This document shows, one piece after another, positions 53,269-61,265 of a stretch of DNA of 64,000 nt (position 1 is its first letter; each line of letters begins with the position of its first letter). Location: assembly GCF_006715025.1 (NCBI RefSeq), contig NZ_VFMK01000001.1, forward strand, positions 248,001 through 312,000, given 5' to 3'. The stretch comes from Serratia fonticola (GTDB taxonomy: Bacteria; Pseudomonadota; Gammaproteobacteria; Enterobacterales; Enterobacteriaceae). Under the pieces are notes generated by a model. It searched no databases, had not been told where the DNA came from, and worked only from the letters and a program-made list of their open reading frames with translations. The position numbers were made by a program, and so were the translations under genes.

Positions 53269-54303
53269 GTGAGCAATGAGAAAACAGCGCGCGCTTCAGG
53301 GCGCGCGACCATCAGCGATGTCGCAAGGCATGCCCAAACCGGCAAAACCAGCGTGTCACGTTATCTCAATGGTGAACAACATTTGCTCTCCGACGCGCTA
53401 AAACAACGCATCGAAACGGCCATCCAACAGCTCGACTATCGTCCAAGCCAAATGGCACGCAGCCTTAAAGGAGGACAAACGCGGCTGATTGGCCTGATTA
53501 TTGCCGATATCACCAATCCCTATTCCGTCGATGTGATGAGAGGCATCGAAGCTGCCTGCCGCCTGCACGGCTTTACCCTGCTGGTCTGTAACACCAATAA
53601 CGAAGTCAACCAGGAACAGCATTACCTGCAATTACTCAGTAGTTACCGTGTGGAAGGCATTGTGGTGAATGCCGTGGGTATGCGTGAGGATGCGTTATCC
53701 ATGTTGCAGCAATCCATGCTGCCCATGGTGTTAATCGACCGTAAAATCCCCGATTTTGCCTGCGACGTGGTCGGCCTGAATAATCGCGAGGCAGCCACTC
53801 TCGCTACGCAGCACTTATTAGAGCAGGGCTTTGAAGCCATCTTGTTCCTCAGTGAACCTATTGGCACCGTCAACACCCGTCTCGAACGTCTGCATGCCTT
53901 TCGCCAAACCATGGCCAAATATCCCGACTTATCCGCTGAGCAGGCCGAAACCCCGCTTAACGACGGTAAAAAATTGGACGAGGTGTTGCAGACCTTCAGT
54001 ACACACCACCGCGGTATGCGTAAGGCGGTGATATCCGCCAATGGTGCGCTGACGCTGCAAATCGCTCGGGCCATGCGCCGCCTGGGTATGCAGTGGGGTA
54101 ACGACATCGGCCTGTTGGGATTTGATGAACTGGAGTGGGCTGAACTGGCTGGCGTGGGCATTACCACGCTGAAACAACCGACTTATCAGATGGGTCACGC
54201 TGCCTTGGAGCAGCTGGTACAACGCATCCAGGGAATGAATGCGCCCGTTAGCGAGCAGGTTTTCTCCGGTGAACTGATCGTGCGTGGTTCCACCCAGCGA
54301 TAG
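53269..54303 (+). CDS. ptxS: LacI-family repressor of the 2-ketogluconate operon
   Basis: 344 residues from GTG 53269 with AGGGGAG eight bases upstream; the frame extends back to 53143 into rafB without homology. N-terminal helix-turn-helix ATISDVARHAQTGKTSVSRY, hinge LDYRPSQMARSLKGGQT, and a ribokinase-type sugar domain (LIGLIIADITNPYSVDVMRG). Immediately upstream of a kguE-kguK-kguT-kguD-like operon with the same order as in Pseudomonas, where PtxS is the repressor and 2-ketogluconate the inducer. The palindrome AATGGAACCGGTTCCATT next to it resembles the Pseudomonas PtxS site TGAAACCGGTTTCA. Symbol by context. Confidence 0.78.
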   Translation: MSNEKTARASGRATISDVARHAQTGKTSVSRYLNGEQHLLSDALKQRIETAIQQLDYRPSQMARSLKGGQTRLIGLIIADITNPYSVDVMRGIEAACRLHGFTLLVCNTNNEVNQEQHYLQLLSSYRVEGIVVNAVGMREDALSMLQQSMLPMVLIDRKIPDFACDVVGLNNREAATLATQHLLEQGFEAILFLSEPIGTVNTRLERLHAFRQTMAKYPDLSAEQAETPLNDGKKLDEVLQTFSTHHRGMRKAVISANGALTLQIARAMRRLGMQWGNDIGLLGFDELEWAELAGVGITTLKQPTYQMGHAALEQLVQRIQGMNAPVSEQVFSGELIVRGSTQR

Positions 54304-54359
54304 CGCTTTCCTCAAAGAGGGGTATCCCTAACCTCAATTGGCTATTTTTCACCCAGGTT

Positions 54360-54375
54360 CGTGATTGCGATCATA
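54360..54375. promoter_or_regulatory. Candidate CRP site before kguE
   Basis: CGTGATTGCGATCATA matches TGTGA-N6-TCACA at 8 of 10 positions. It lies 22 bp upstream of the palindromic operator. Confidence 0.5.
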
Positions 54376-54397
54376 CTTCTTCATTTTGCTGCTTTTC

Positions 54398-54415
54398 AAT
54401 GGAACCGGTTCCATT
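54398..54415. promoter_or_regulatory. Perfect palindromic LacI-type operator before kguE
   Basis: AATGGAACCGGTTCCATT, an 18-bp perfect palindrome 50 bp before the kguE ATG. The core GAACCGGTTC is two bases short of the Pseudomonas PtxS core GAAACCGGTTTC. No -10 could be fixed with confidence. Confidence 0.85.
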
Positions 54416-54465
54416 TAACGTAAATACATCAACAGCGGTGGTGATATGCCACCCCAGGAGCCAAT

Positions 54466-55224
54466 ATGAAGAAAGAAATTATCGTCGTGACCAGCGCCTA
54501 TGGCACCGAAAAAGTTCAACAATCAGGTGGCCAGGCTGCGCTGTTACCCCTTATCGCCAAAGCGGGGGCTGACGGGGTTGAAATCCGTCGCGAACTGCTT
54601 TCCCCTCAGGAACTCGATAGCCTGCCAGCCCTGGCACAGGCGCTTGAGCAACAGCAACTCAGTGCCGTTTATTCCGCACCAGAGGCGCTGTTTACGCCAC
54701 AGCACACCCTGAACCCTAACCTGTCCGCCTTGTTGGCTGAGGCACAAATTCTGCGGGCTCGCCGCCTCAAACTCTCTTTGGGCCATTACCAGCCAGGATT
54801 CGATTTCACCGAGCTGAAAAGCATTCTGGGGCAATCCCCCACTCAACTGATGGTCGAGAACGATCAAACCGCAGAGTGCGGCATTCTGTCGCCGCTGTGC
54901 GCTTTTTTCCATGCCATCGAAGAGAGGCAACTGCCGGTCTGCATGACGTTTGATATGGCTAACTGGCATTGGGTGGGGCAAGACGCTCTGGCTGCCGCCG
55001 ATAAGCTGACACATCACGTCGGTTATATTCATGTGAAAGCCGCAACCCAAGGCCCCCGAGGCTGGCGAGCCGTTGCCCTGGATGATAGCGATGGCAGTTG
55101 GCGTTCCCTGTTGGCTCGTTTGCCACATGACGTGCCCTGCGGTATCGAATTCCCGCTGCAGGGCGATAATCTGGAGGCGGTCACCCGCCACTACGTCGAT
55201 CTTTTACGTGCGGAGCAACCATGA
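54466..55224 (+). CDS. kguE: Sugar isomerase/epimerase-like protein, KguE type
   Basis: 252 residues, TIM-barrel family of AP endonuclease 2/xylose isomerase-like proteins (AGADGVEIRRELLSPQEL; LKLSLGHYQPGFDFTELKSI; MVENDQTAECG; CMTFDMANWHWVG; YIHVKAATQGPRG), with acidic and His residues that usually bind a divalent metal. In Pseudomonas kguE is the first gene of the 2-ketogluconate operon; its reaction is not firmly known. It overlaps kguK by 4 bases. CAGGAGCC before the ATG. Confidence 0.8.
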   Translation: MKKEIIVVTSAYGTEKVQQSGGQAALLPLIAKAGADGVEIRRELLSPQELDSLPALAQALEQQQLSAVYSAPEALFTPQHTLNPNLSALLAEAQILRARRLKLSLGHYQPGFDFTELKSILGQSPTQLMVENDQTAECGILSPLCAFFHAIEERQLPVCMTFDMANWHWVGQDALAAADKLTHHVGYIHVKAATQGPRGWRAVALDDSDGSWRSLLARLPHDVPCGIEFPLQGDNLEAVTRHYVDLLRAEQP

Positions 55225-56168
55225 TGACAACACAATCCCCTCTGGACGTGGTGACGCTGGGCGAAGCTATGGCGATGTTTGTCGCGGCAGAAACCGGCGA
55301 TCTGGCCCACGTCGAATCTTTTACCAAGCGCATTGCCGGTGCTGAGCTGAACGTGGCGATCGGGTTGGCCCGCCTGGGCCTGAACGTCGGTTGGGTGAGC
55401 CGGGTAGGTAATGATTCCTTTGGCCGTTTTACACTGCAACAGTTGAAAAAAGAAGGCATTAACGCAGGCCAGGTCACCGTCGACAACCATTACCCGACCG
55501 GTTTTCAGCTCAAATCTAAAAACACCGATGGAACCGATCCCATTGTGGAGTACTTTCGCAAGGGTTCTGCCGCCAGCCACCTTTCCACCGCCGATTTTGA
55601 TCGTGCCTATTTCGCCTCCGCACGCCACCTGCATCTGAGCGGTGTCGCTGCGGCCCTCTCTGCACAATCGCTGGCACTGTGTCATTTCGCCGCGCAAGAG
55701 ATGCGCGCGATGGGTAAGACCATCTCCTTTGATCCCAACCTGCGCCCGGTACTGTGGCCTAGCCAACAGGTGATGATCGAGCAGCTTAACAAGCTGGCCT
55801 GTGCCGCCGATTGGGTTCTGCCAGGGTTGAAGGAAGGACAGATCCTGACCGGACAGTCCAGCGCGGAAGGCATTGCCGATTACTACCTGGAGCGCGGCGT
55901 ACAGGCAGTAATTATCAAAACCGGGGCAGAGGGTGCCTGGTTTAAAACCGCGGCAGGCGATCGGGCGACAGTGCCCGCGGTTAAAGTGTCCAACGTTGTC
56001 GATACCGTTGGGGCTGGAGATGGCTTTGCGGTCGGAACCCTGAGCGCGCTGCTGGAAGGCAAAACGCTGAAACAGGCCGTGCAGCGCGGTAATAAAATCG
56101 GCTCGCTGGCCATCCAGGCTATCGGTGACAGCGAAGGGTTACCCACCCGGGCCGCATTAGCAGAATAA
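55221..56168 (+). CDS. kguK: 2-ketogluconate kinase, PfkB family
   Basis: 315 residues, ribokinase/PfkB fold. N-terminal VVTLGEAMAMFVAAETGDLA; AGAELNVAIGLARLGLNVGW; the ATP/catalytic motif DTVGAGDGFAVGTLSALLEG with catalytic Asp. Related to KdgK, so 2-keto-3-deoxygluconate is an alternative substrate; the operon order favours 2-ketogluconate, giving 2-keto-6-phosphogluconate. Translationally coupled to kguE. Confidence 0.83.
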   Translation: MMTTQSPLDVVTLGEAMAMFVAAETGDLAHVESFTKRIAGAELNVAIGLARLGLNVGWVSRVGNDSFGRFTLQQLKKEGINAGQVTVDNHYPTGFQLKSKNTDGTDPIVEYFRKGSAASHLSTADFDRAYFASARHLHLSGVAAALSAQSLALCHFAAQEMRAMGKTISFDPNLRPVLWPSQQVMIEQLNKLACAADWVLPGLKEGQILTGQSSAEGIADYYLERGVQAVIIKTGAEGAWFKTAAGDRATVPAVKVSNVVDTVGAGDGFAVGTLSALLEGKTLKQAVQRGNKIGSLAIQAIGDSEGLPTRAALAE

Positions 56169-56225
56169 ATATAATCGATTTCTCCGCGCGCACCTCTGAC
56201 CCTACAATCAGATCCGCCAGGAGAG

Positions 56226-56286
56226 CCTATATCCACTGACTTTCAGGCTACAGCCAACAACACTGCAGCTTGCAAGGCAAAGGGTA
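56226..56286. repeat. Short ERIC-like palindrome between kguK and kguT
   Basis: CTATATCCACTGACTTTCAG GCTACAGCCAACAACACTGC AGCTTGCAAGGCAAAGGGTA. Diverged member of the family at 26591, 29492 and 57611. It sits 27 bp before the kguT start. Confidence 0.55.
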
Positions 56287-56312
56287 AACGACACCACTGA
56301 AGGAACCTGAAC

Positions 56313-57581
56313 ATGCATACAGCAACTGTTGCGGCAAAACGCTGGTGGTACATCATGCCCATCGTGTTTATCACCTACAGCCTGGCCTATCTGGATCGTG
56401 CCAACTTCAGCTTTGCCTCCGCCGCCGGTATCAACGACGATCTCGGCATCACCAAAGGAATGTCTTCTCTGTTGGGAGCCCTGTTTTTTCTGGGCTATTT
56501 CTTCTTTCAAATCCCAGGAGCCATTTACGCTGAGCGCCGCAGCGTAAAAAAACTGATTTTCTGGTGCCTGATCCTGTGGGGCGGCTGCGCCTCGCTGACC
56601 GGCATGGTAAGCAATATCCCGATGCTGGCAGCCATCCGTTTTATCCTTGGCGTGGTCGAGGCGGCGGTAATGCCCGCCATGCTGATTTATATCAGCAACT
56701 GGTTTACCAAGTCTGAGCGTTCCCGCGCCAATACCTTCCTGATCCTCGGCAACCCGGTGACAGTACTGTGGATGTCGGTGGTTTCCGGTTATCTGATCCA
56801 CGCCTTTGGCTGGCGCGAAATGTTTATCATCGAAGGGGTTCCTGCAATACTCTGGGCGTTCTGCTGGTGGGTGCTGGTAAAAGATAAACCGTCACAGGTC
56901 GGTTGGCTGAGTGAACAAGAAAAACGTGCGCTGCAGCAACAGCTGGAAGAAGAACAGAAAGGCATCAAGGCGGTACGTAACTATGGCGAAGCCTTCCGCT
57001 CCCGCAACGTGATCCTGCTGTGTATGCAGTATTTTGCCTGGAGCATCGGTGTGTATGGTTTTGTGCTGTGGCTGCCTTCTATTTTGCGTAGCGGCATGCA
57101 GATGGGTATGGTGGAGGCAGGTTGGCTTTCGTCGGTGCCTTATCTGGCCGCCACGATTGCGATGATTGTCGTTTCCTGGGCATCGGATAAGATGCAGAAT
57201 CGCAAACTGTTTGTCTGGCCGCTGCTGCTGATCGGTGCATTGGCGTTCTTTGGTTCTTATGCCGTTGGTCCGAATCACTTCTGGATCTCTTACGGCCTGC
57301 TGGTGGTTGCCGGTGCAGCAATGTATGCCCCCTATGGCCCCTTCTTCGCCATCATTCCGGAAATGCTGCCGAAAAACGTCGCTGGCGGCGCCATGGCATT
57401 GATCAACAGCATGGGCGCGCTAGGCTCATTCTTCGGTTCCTGGTTTGTCGGTTACCTGAACGGTGCCACCGGTAGCCCGTCGGCGTCCTATATGTTTATG
57501 GCGATTGCGTTGCTGGCCGCGGTAGGGCTGACGTTGATCGTCAAACCCGCATGCAATGAGGCCCAGCCACAAATTGCCTGA
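56313..57581 (+). CDS. kguT: 2-ketogluconate transporter, MFS anion:cation symporter family
   Basis: 422 residues, 12 TM. ACS-family hallmarks: WWYIMPIVFITYSLAYLDRA at TM1, FFLGYFFFQIPGAIYAERR, LGVVEAAVMPAMLIYISNWF with a TKSERSRAN loop. Members of this family carry sugar acids such as gluconate derivatives, glucarate and galactonate. The kgu context suggests 2-ketogluconate import. AAGGAACCTGAAC before the ATG. Confidence 0.82.
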   Translation: MHTATVAAKRWWYIMPIVFITYSLAYLDRANFSFASAAGINDDLGITKGMSSLLGALFFLGYFFFQIPGAIYAERRSVKKLIFWCLILWGGCASLTGMVSNIPMLAAIRFILGVVEAAVMPAMLIYISNWFTKSERSRANTFLILGNPVTVLWMSVVSGYLIHAFGWREMFIIEGVPAILWAFCWWVLVKDKPSQVGWLSEQEKRALQQQLEEEQKGIKAVRNYGEAFRSRNVILLCMQYFAWSIGVYGFVLWLPSILRSGMQMGMVEAGWLSSVPYLAATIAMIVVSWASDKMQNRKLFVWPLLLIGALAFFGSYAVGPNHFWISYGLLVVAGAAMYAPYGPFFAIIPEMLPKNVAGGAMALINSMGALGSFFGSWFVGYLNGATGSPSASYMFMAIALLAAVGLTLIVKPACNEAQPQIA

Positions 57582-57610
57582 CCTCGTTATACTTGGTGTT
57601 CTATTAAATA

Positions 57611-57670
57611 CAATGCCCCATGGATTTCAAGCTGCAGCCAACAGCGCTGCAGCTTGAAAGATGAAGGGGA
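57611..57670. repeat. Short ERIC-like palindrome before ghrB
   Basis: CAATGCCCCATGGATTTCAA GCTGCAGCCAACAGCGCTGC AGCTTGAAAGATGAAGGGGA. Clear inverted repeat (TTTCAAGCTGCAG/CTGCAGCTTGAAA), the most symmetric member. It ends 14 bp before the ghrB start. Confidence 0.75.
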
Positions 57671-57684
57671 TTCTGGAGTGTGTG

Positions 57685-58662
57685 ATGAAACCATCCATTG
57701 TGTTGTACAAAACGATCCCCGACGACCTGCGTGAACGGTTGGAGCAGCACTTCACCGTGCACGCCTTTGACGGCCTGCACCCGGATAACCCGGCAGCGCT
57801 GGATCAGGCGTTGCAGCAGGCCGAGGGGATCCTCGGTTCCGGCGGCAAGATTGATGAAGCCTTTCTGCAACGGGCGCCTAAACTGCGTGCGGCTTCAACC
57901 ATCTCCGTCGGTTACGACAACTTTGACGTCGAGGCACTCAACGCCCACAACGTGCTGTTAATGCATACCCCAACCGTGCTGACCGAAACCGTGGCTGATA
58001 CTCTGATGAGCCTGGTGCTGACCACCGCACGTCGGGTGGTCGAAGTGGCTGAACGGGTGAAAGCGGGTGAATGGCAAGGCAGCATCGGGCCGGATTGGTA
58101 TGGGGTTGATGTGCACCATAAAACCCTCGGTATCCTCGGTATGGGCCGTATCGGTCTGGCGTTGGCACAGCGCGCGCACTTCGGCTTTAGCATGCCGGTG
58201 CTGTATAACGCACGTCGCACTCATGAAGAGGCAGAGCAACGCTTCAACGCCCGCCGCTGCGATCTCGATACGCTGCTGGCCGAATCTGATTTTATCTGTA
58301 TTACACTACCGTTGACCGAGCAAACCTTCCATATGATTGGCCGCGAGCAGTTGGCGAAGATGAAAAAGAGCGGCATTCTGATCAACGCGGGCCGTGGCCC
58401 GGTCGTGGACGAGCAGGCGCTGATCGAAGCCTTGCAGAACGGAACAATTCACGCCGCGGGCCTGGATGTGTTTGAGAAAGAACCGCTACCGGTCAACTCT
58501 CCACTGCTGAAATTGCCCAACGTGGTCGCGCTACCGCATATCGGCTCAGCTACTCATGAAACCCGTTATGGCATGGCCGCATGTGCGGTGGATAATCTGA
58601 TTGCCGCACTGACTGGCACGGTGAAGGAAAACTGCGTTAACCCGCAGTTGCTGAACCCGTAA
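57685..58662 (+). CDS. ghrB: 2-ketoaldonate/glyoxylate reductase (GhrB, KguD-like)
   Basis: NAD(P)H-dependent D-2-hydroxyacid dehydrogenase of 325 residues. MKPSIVLYKTIPDDLRERLE, TISVGYDNFDVEALNAHNVL, cofactor motif GILGMGRIGLALAQRAHFGF, catalytic Arg in NAGRGPVVDEQAL, Glu in DVFEKEPLPV and His in LPHIGSATHETRYGM. It matches E. coli GhrB (YiaE/TkrA) strongly, and its position after yiaD and the inserted cassettes fits the ancestral locus. As the fourth gene after kguEKT it also fills the KguD role (2-keto-6-phosphogluconate reduction). Start ATG 57685 with TGGAG upstream; an in-frame ATG at 57661 lies in the repeat. Confidence 0.93.
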   Translation: MKPSIVLYKTIPDDLRERLEQHFTVHAFDGLHPDNPAALDQALQQAEGILGSGGKIDEAFLQRAPKLRAASTISVGYDNFDVEALNAHNVLLMHTPTVLTETVADTLMSLVLTTARRVVEVAERVKAGEWQGSIGPDWYGVDVHHKTLGILGMGRIGLALAQRAHFGFSMPVLYNARRTHEEAEQRFNARRCDLDTLLAESDFICITLPLTEQTFHMIGREQLAKMKKSGILINAGRGPVVDEQALIEALQNGTIHAAGLDVFEKEPLPVNSPLLKLPNVVALPHIGSATHETRYGMAACAVDNLIAALTGTVKENCVNPQLLNP

Positions 58663-58830
58663 CCTTTCTCAGGTGCCAGTTTTTACCGGCTGGCATCTAC
58701 CTGCGTTTTTCCGGCGAGTGCCTTTGGGTAAGAAATACGCTAATAATATGTATTTCATTATTTTTACCCCTACAAAGGATTGTACAGGTTAAAAAAACAG
58801 CGCTTCAAAGTCGACACTCTCCCCCTTCCT

Positions 58831-58863
58831 CCTCCGCCCCCAAATTGTTGCCCTGGGATGAGG
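58831..58863. promoter_or_regulatory. Candidate MalT boxes before malS
   Basis: TGGGATGAGG (58854-58863, plus) and, on the minus strand, GGGGCGGAGG (58840-58831). Each differs from the MalT half-site GGGGA(T/G)GAGG at one position. TACAAT at 58900-58905 could be the -10. E. coli malS belongs to the MalT regulon. Confidence 0.5.
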
Positions 58864-58937
58864 CGTTTTTTCCGCCATTAAGCAAACTAGGCATAACCCT
58901 ACAATAAAAACGCTTCCTGAAACGAGTAAGGAGAGCC

Positions 58938-61004
58938 ATGAAACGTCTGACCCTTCCCCTACTGATGTTGCTTTCACCCGCTGCGCTGGCGAACTGGACA
59001 CTGCAAAGCTTCCCGGCCTTCAGCGAATCCACCAGCGGTCTGTTTACCAGCCAGGCTACCCTGACAAAAGGCCAACTGCCGCTGCGGTTGTATCAGAACA
59101 CGCAGTGCTGGCAGCCGGTCGGCGCGGTAAAGCTGAACCAAACCCTGTCGTTACAGCCCTGTAGTGATGATACTCCCGCTACCTGGCGGCTTTTCCGAGA
59201 CGGTGACTATCAGGTACGTATCGATACCCGCAGCGGCACCCCAACCTTACAGCTCAGCCTGCAAGCCGAGCCAGAAAAAACCGTGGCCGCCGTCGCAAAA
59301 ACCTGCCAACGCTGGGACGGTCAACCGATCACAGTAACGGTGAAAGGCACGTTTGCCGAAGGCGAAACGGTACGTGATTTTTACTCTGGCCAGACCGCCA
59401 CGGTCATTCAGGGCCAAATCCAGCTGCAACCCGCCGCCAACAGCGGTGGGCTGTTATTGTTGGAGTCTGCCACCACACCACCACAGGCTGCCTTCAACTG
59501 GCATAATGCGACGGTGTATTTCGTGCTGACCGACCGTTTTGAAAACGGTAATCCCGCCAACGATCATAGCTATGGCCGTCGCAGCGACGGCATGCAGGAG
59601 ATCGGCACCTTCCACGGAGGCGATCTGGCCGGATTGACACAAAAGCTGGATTATCTGCAACAGTTGGGGGTCAATGCGCTGTGGATCAGTTCCCCTCTGG
59701 AACAAATCCACGGTTGGGTCGGCGGCGGCACCAAAGGTGATTTCCCACATTATGCCTACCACGGTTACTACCATCAGGACTGGACCAAGCTTGATGCCAA
59801 TATGGGCAACGAGCAGGAACTGCGTAATCTGGTGGAACAGGCGCACCAGCGTGGGATCCGTATTCTGTTTGACGTCGTGGTCAATCACGTCGGCTATGCC
59901 ACACTGGCGGATATGCAGCAGTTTCAGTTCGGTTCGCTGTACCTGAAGGGCAACGAAATAGAAAAAACCCTGGGTAAAAACTGGGGAGATTGGCAGCCCG
60001 GAGCAGGCCAGAACTGGCATAGCTTCAATGATTATATCAACTTCAGTGATAAAGCGGGCTGGAGCGCGTGGTGGGGGAAAAACTGGATCCGCACCGACAT
60101 CGGCGATTATGACTCGCCAGGTTTTGACGATCTGACCATGTCGCTCGCCTTCTTGCCAGACATAAAAACCGAAGCGCCCGGCGCCAGCGGTCTGCCGCTG
60201 TTCTACCACCATAAGCCCGATACCGCCGCGCGTGAAATCCCTGGAGCCACGACCCGTGACTATCTCACCCATTGGCTCAGCCAGTGGGTGCGCGACTATG
60301 GCATCGATGGTTTCCGTGTCGATACTGCCAAACATGTTGATAAACCCACATTGGCTCTGCTAAAGCAACGTGCAGCCAAGGCGTTGGCGGAATGGAAAGC
60401 GGCCAATCCCCAACAGGCCCTGGATAACTCACCGTTTTGGATGACGGGCGAAGCCTGGGGCCATGGCGTAATGGAAAGCGATTATTACCAGAACGGCTTC
60501 GATGCGATGATTAACTTCGATTTTCAGGATCAGGCCGCGCAGGCTCTGGGATGTTTCTCGAATATCGATGCAACTTATCAGCAAATGGCCGACAAACTGC
60601 AAGGCTTCAACGTACTGAGCTATATTTCCTCGCACGATACGCGCCTGTTCTTTGCCAGCGATGCCAAGGGTTCGCTGCCGTTGCAGCAACGTGCGGCAGA
60701 CCTGCTGTTATTGGCGCCGGGTGCGGTGCAAATATACTACGGCGATGAAAGTGGCCGTCCACTTGGCCCAACCGGCTCCGATCCTCTGCAGGGAACGCGC
60801 TCTGATATGAACTGGGGTGAACTGCAAGGGGCCAAGGCACCGTTGCTGGCGCATTGGCAGGTGTTAGGCCAGTTCCGCGCCCGTCACTCAGCCATCGGTG
60901 CCGGTACGCAGCAATCACAGCAGACCTCACATTACTATGCTTTCAGCCGCCAGCATGAAGGCGACAGGGTGATGGTGGTGTGGGCTGGCACCCGGTCACA
61001 ATAA
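58938..61004 (+). CDS. malS: Periplasmic alpha-amylase MalS
   Basis: 688 residues (E. coli 676), GH13 enzyme degrading maltodextrins in the periplasm. Signal peptide MKRLTLPLLMLLSPAALA with cleavage before NWTLQ. An N-terminal beta-rich region (about 19-185) precedes the catalytic barrel: VYFVLTDRFENGNPAND, DVVVNHVG, GFRVDTAKHV (nucleophile Asp), WMTGEAWGHG (acid/base Glu) and YISSHDTRLF. Ends VMVVWAGTRSQ like E. coli. AAGGAGAGCC before the ATG. Confidence 0.96.
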   Translation: MKRLTLPLLMLLSPAALANWTLQSFPAFSESTSGLFTSQATLTKGQLPLRLYQNTQCWQPVGAVKLNQTLSLQPCSDDTPATWRLFRDGDYQVRIDTRSGTPTLQLSLQAEPEKTVAAVAKTCQRWDGQPITVTVKGTFAEGETVRDFYSGQTATVIQGQIQLQPAANSGGLLLLESATTPPQAAFNWHNATVYFVLTDRFENGNPANDHSYGRRSDGMQEIGTFHGGDLAGLTQKLDYLQQLGVNALWISSPLEQIHGWVGGGTKGDFPHYAYHGYYHQDWTKLDANMGNEQELRNLVEQAHQRGIRILFDVVVNHVGYATLADMQQFQFGSLYLKGNEIEKTLGKNWGDWQPGAGQNWHSFNDYINFSDKAGWSAWWGKNWIRTDIGDYDSPGFDDLTMSLAFLPDIKTEAPGASGLPLFYHHKPDTAAREIPGATTRDYLTHWLSQWVRDYGIDGFRVDTAKHVDKPTLALLKQRAAKALAEWKAANPQQALDNSPFWMTGEAWGHGVMESDYYQNGFDAMINFDFQDQAAQALGCFSNIDATYQQMADKLQGFNVLSYISSHDTRLFFASDAKGSLPLQQRAADLLLLAPGAVQIYYGDESGRPLGPTGSDPLQGTRSDMNWGELQGAKAPLLAHWQVLGQFRARHSAIGAGTQQSQQTSHYYAFSRQHEGDRVMVVWAGTRSQ

Positions 61005-61137
61005 CTCAACGTATTATGCTGAAAAAGTAACGCCGGGCGATATCTATCACCGGCGGATGAAATAGTCGCCGCATTGCACCCGCTTTTATCTGGCGGTATG
61101 GTGGGCCCCTACCTGCTAATAACAATACTGTTGCGCC

Positions 61138-61265
61138 TATACCCAAAATACGTGGAGTTGCAGATAGGCCGCAACAGAGCGAGTCCCGAATCACTTACTT
61201 AAGTAAGTGATTCGGGTAAGCGAGAGCAGCCAACACCCCTGCAGCTTCAAGTATGAATGGTTATA
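61138..61265. repeat. ERIC element reaching the avtA start codon
   Basis: TATACCCAAAATACGTGGAG at the left end, core CACTTACTTAAGTAAGTGAT then TCGGGTAAGCGAGAGCAGCC, right end GCAGCTTCAAGTATGAATGG then TTATA. About 128 bp. The core ACTTACTTAAGTAAGT is a perfect palindrome. The last base is the A of the likely avtA ATG. Confidence 0.9.
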
